This document shows, one piece after another, positions 62,287-64,000 of a stretch of DNA of 64,000 nucleotides. Under the pieces are notes generated by a model, which did no database searches, had not been told where the DNA came from, and worked only from the letters and a program-made list of their open reading frames with translations. Each line of letters begins with the position of its first letter. Position 1 is the stretch's first letter. The translations under genes and the position numbers were made by a program. This stretch comes from Oryzomicrobium terrae (GTDB lineage Bacteria; Pseudomonadota; Gammaproteobacteria; Burkholderiales; Rhodocyclaceae), in the NCBI RefSeq assembly GCF_008274805.1, contig NZ_CP022579.1, forward strand, positions 3,224,001-3,288,000, written 5' to 3'.

Positions 62287-62746
62287 GCAACCCGCCTCCC
62301 CGGCTGCCGCCCCCGTCCCTCCCGTGGTGCTGCCCGCCGGCACCCTGCTCGGCTTCGATTTCGGCGAAAAGCGCATCGGTGTGGCCACCGGCGAGACCCT
62401 GCTGCGCCAGGCCCACCCGCTCACCGTAATCCCGGGGGAACAGGTGGAGGCCCGTTTCAACGCCATCGCCAAGCTGATCGCCGAATGGCGTCCGGTGGGG
62501 CTGGTGGTGGGCCGCCCGGTGCACATGGACGGCACGCCCCACGCCCTGACCGCCCGCTGCGAGCGCTTCGCCAACCAGCTGCACGGCCGCTTCCGCCTGC
62601 CGGTGGCGTTGGCCGAGGAGCGCCTAACCTCGGCAGACGCCGAATCGCGCCTGTTCGAGGCCGGCCACACCAGTCGTTCCGCCCGGCAGCACCTCGATGC
62701 CGTGGCGGCCCAACTCATCCTGCAAGGATATTTCGATGCTCTCTAA
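62279..62746 (+). CDS. ruvX: Holliday junction resolvase-like RuvX (YqgF)
   Basis: A 155-residue RNase H-fold nuclease. The metal-binding Asp is in [16 protein letters not shown], with [17 protein letters not shown] and [19 protein letters not shown] in the middle, and a final [19 protein letters not shown] that holds the last acidic residue. YqgF proteins act in 16S rRNA 5' end processing or on branched DNA. The gene overlaps yqgE by eight bases and pyrR by 11, so the three are translationally coupled. Confidence 0.95.
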   Translation: MPEQPASPAAAPVPPVVLPAGTLLGFDFGEKRIGVATGETLLRQAHPLTVIPGEQVEARFNAIAKLIAEWRPVGLVVGRPVHMDGTPHALTARCERFANQLHGRFRLPVALAEERLTSADAESRLFEAGHTSRSARQHLDAVAAQLILQGYFDAL

Positions 62747-63239
62747 GTCCCTCCCCGACGCCGAAGCCCAGGTGGCCGAACTGGCCGCCAAGATCCGCCC
62801 CGACCTGACCGCGGACACCGCCTTGGTCGGCATCTTCTCCGGCGGCGCCTGGCTGGCGGAGCGGCTGCGCGAGGTGCTCGGCATCAGCGCGCCGGTGGGC
62901 ATGATCGACGTGTCCTTCTACCGCGACGATTTCGGCGAGAAGGGCCTGCATCCCCAGGTGAAGCCGACCTCGATCCCCTTCGAGGTGGAAGGCCGCCACC
63001 TGATCCTGGTGGACGACGTGCTGTACACCGGCCGCACCACCCGGGCCGCCCTCAACGAGATCTTCGACTACGGCCGGCCGGCGGCGGTGGACCTGGCGGT
63101 GCTCGCCGACCGGGGTGGCCGCGAGCTGCCGATCGCTGCCCAGTACTGCGTCTGGGACGTGGAACTGGACGACCACCAGGAGTTGATCCTGACCAAGGAC
63201 GACGCTGGAAAACTCTCCTGGAAACTCGGCGCCCTGTAA
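62736..63239 (+). CDS. pyrR: PyrR-like uracil phosphoribosyltransferase / pyrimidine regulator
   Basis: A 167-residue phosphoribosyltransferase. The PRPP-binding motif is [20 protein letters not shown] and [20 protein letters not shown] is the PyrR-type insertion. PyrR proteins attenuate pyr mRNA in Gram-positives; in proteobacteria the RNA-binding role is unproven and the enzyme may act in salvage. The ATG at 62736 overlaps the ruvX stop and has an AAGGAT ribosome site. No pyr attenuator is obvious in the 87 bases before pyrB. Confidence 0.92.
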   Translation: MLSKSLPDAEAQVAELAAKIRPDLTADTALVGIFSGGAWLAERLREVLGISAPVGMIDVSFYRDDFGEKGLHPQVKPTSIPFEVEGRHLILVDDVLYTGRTTRAALNEIFDYGRPAAVDLAVLADRGGRELPIAAQYCVWDVELDDHQELILTKDDAGKLSWKLGAL

Positions 63240-63326
63240 GCCGCCTGGCTGTTGCCGCTACCCCTGCTGCCCCTGCCTTCCCGGTCGAATTTCCCAGCCC
63301 CTCTAGCACTATCCGCGAGACTGCCC

Positions 63327-64000
63327 ATGGCTGACCTGCCCACTCCGCCCCACCAGCCCCTCTCCCCCCAGCTCGGCGCCGACGGCCGCCTGCTGCACCT
63401 GCTCTCCACCGAGGGCCTGCCGCGGGAGACCATCACCCACATCCTGGACACTGCCAAGAGTTTCCTCGAAGTCTCCGACCGGGATGTGAAGAAGGTTCCG
63501 CTGCTGCGCGGCAAGAGCGTCTTCAACCTGTTCTTCGAGAACTCGACGCGCACCCGCACCACCTTCGAGATCGCCGCCAAACGCCTCTCGGCCGACGTCA
63601 TCAACCTGGACGTGTCGCGCTCGTCCACCGCCAAGGGCGAGACCCTGCTCGACACCATCGACAACCTCTGCTCGATGCACGCCGACATGTTCGTGGTGCG
63701 CCACGCCACCTCCGGCGCCCCCTTCCTGATCGCCGAGCACCTGGCCCGCACCGGCCGCCACGACATCCGCGTGGTCAACGCCGGGGACGGCCGCCACGCC
63801 CACCCGACCCAGGGCCTGCTCGACATGTACACGATCCGCCACTACAAGGGCGACTTCGCCGGGCTGACCGTGGCCATCGTCGGCGACATCCTGCACTCCC
63901 GGGTGGCCCGCTCCGACATCCACGCCCTGCGCGCCCTGGGTTGCGGCGAGATCCGCGCCATCGGCCCGAAGACCCTGCTGCCGGCCCACCTGGAGGCCCA
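63327..64000 (+). CDS. pyrB: Aspartate carbamoyltransferase catalytic chain (3' end outside window)
   Basis: The N-terminal ~224 residues of PyrB, which condenses carbamoyl phosphate with aspartate in pyrimidine synthesis. The carbamoyl-phosphate motif [49 protein letters not shown] and [19 protein letters not shown] are intact. The start at 63327 ([20 protein letters not shown]) gives a somewhat longer N-terminus than usual, and no Shine-Dalgarno is visible. The gene is cut by the window end; pyrC often follows in related genomes. Confidence 0.96.
   Translation, partial: MADLPTPPHQPLSPQLGADGRLLHLLSTEGLPRETITHILDTAKSFLEVSDRDVKKVPLLRGKSVFNLFFENSTRTRTTFEIAAKRLSADVINLDVSRSSTAKGETLLDTIDNLCSMHADMFVVRHATSGAPFLIAEHLARTGRHDIRVVNAGDGRHAHPTQGLLDMYTIRHYKGDFAGLTVAIVGDILHSRVARSDIHALRALGCGEIRAIGPKTLLPAHLEA

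Overview
The window is high-GC DNA from a betaproteobacterium. The gene sets nadD-rsfS-rlmH-maf, yqgE-ruvX-pyrR-pyrB and a DUF2782/BPSS1780-type block next to polA point to the Rhodocyclales (Azospira, Dechloromonas or Azoarcus type). That assignment is inferred from gene content and order; no rRNA or other marker is present. About 48 protein genes are supported. I see no rRNA, tRNA or CRISPR array.

Layout. (1) 0-6.4 kb: the edge of a type VI secretion cluster, with tssM running in from the left and tssA convergent to it. A perfect 15-bp hairpin separates them. A truncated IS3-family element follows. (2) 6.4-18.9 kb: housekeeping genes. These are rng, a divergent trhP-like U32 protein with an unknown GT-B-like protein, the nadD-rsfS-rlmH-maf operon, two tandem BPSS1780-type membrane proteins, a DUF2782 exported protein, a LOG-family protein and polA. 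(3) 18.9-32.9 kb: a dense minus-strand LPS/oligosaccharide cluster with five GT9 (heptosyltransferase-like), three GT4 and one GT25 glycosyltransferases, a polysaccharide deacetylase, an O-antigen ligase-like protein and MsbA. Most junctions overlap by 4-8 bp. (4) 32.9-36.1 kb: cobalamin nucleotide-loop assembly, with cobT-cobS-cobC on the minus strand and cobU divergent.

(5) 36.2-51.7 kb: an accessory block, all on the plus strand. It holds ppk2, a small RRM protein, a TonB-dependent receptor, a NarL-type response regulator, a membrane histidine kinase, a two-partner secretion transporter (TpsB) and two very similar tandem filamentous-haemagglutinin-type exoproteins (TpsA). A strong terminator closes it. 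(6) 51.8-56.7 kb: the rest of the cobalamin genes, with cobQ on the minus strand and cbiB-cobD-btuF on the plus strand. The accessory block therefore sits inside what looks like one cobalamin locus. (7) 56.9-64 kb: a Tat-exported metallo-beta-lactamase-fold protein, a DNA photolyase, a FapA/DUF342 protein and the operon yqgE-ruvX-pyrR-pyrB, with pyrB cut by the window end.

The most interesting part is the TonB receptor / two-component / two-partner-secretion block. The two exoprotein genes appear identical over their first 1.3 kb and nearly so over the last ~1 kb, but differ in a central GLUG-repeat segment. One of them also lacks a 255-bp repeat unit. This is the pattern expected from gene conversion or recombination between paralogous adhesins.
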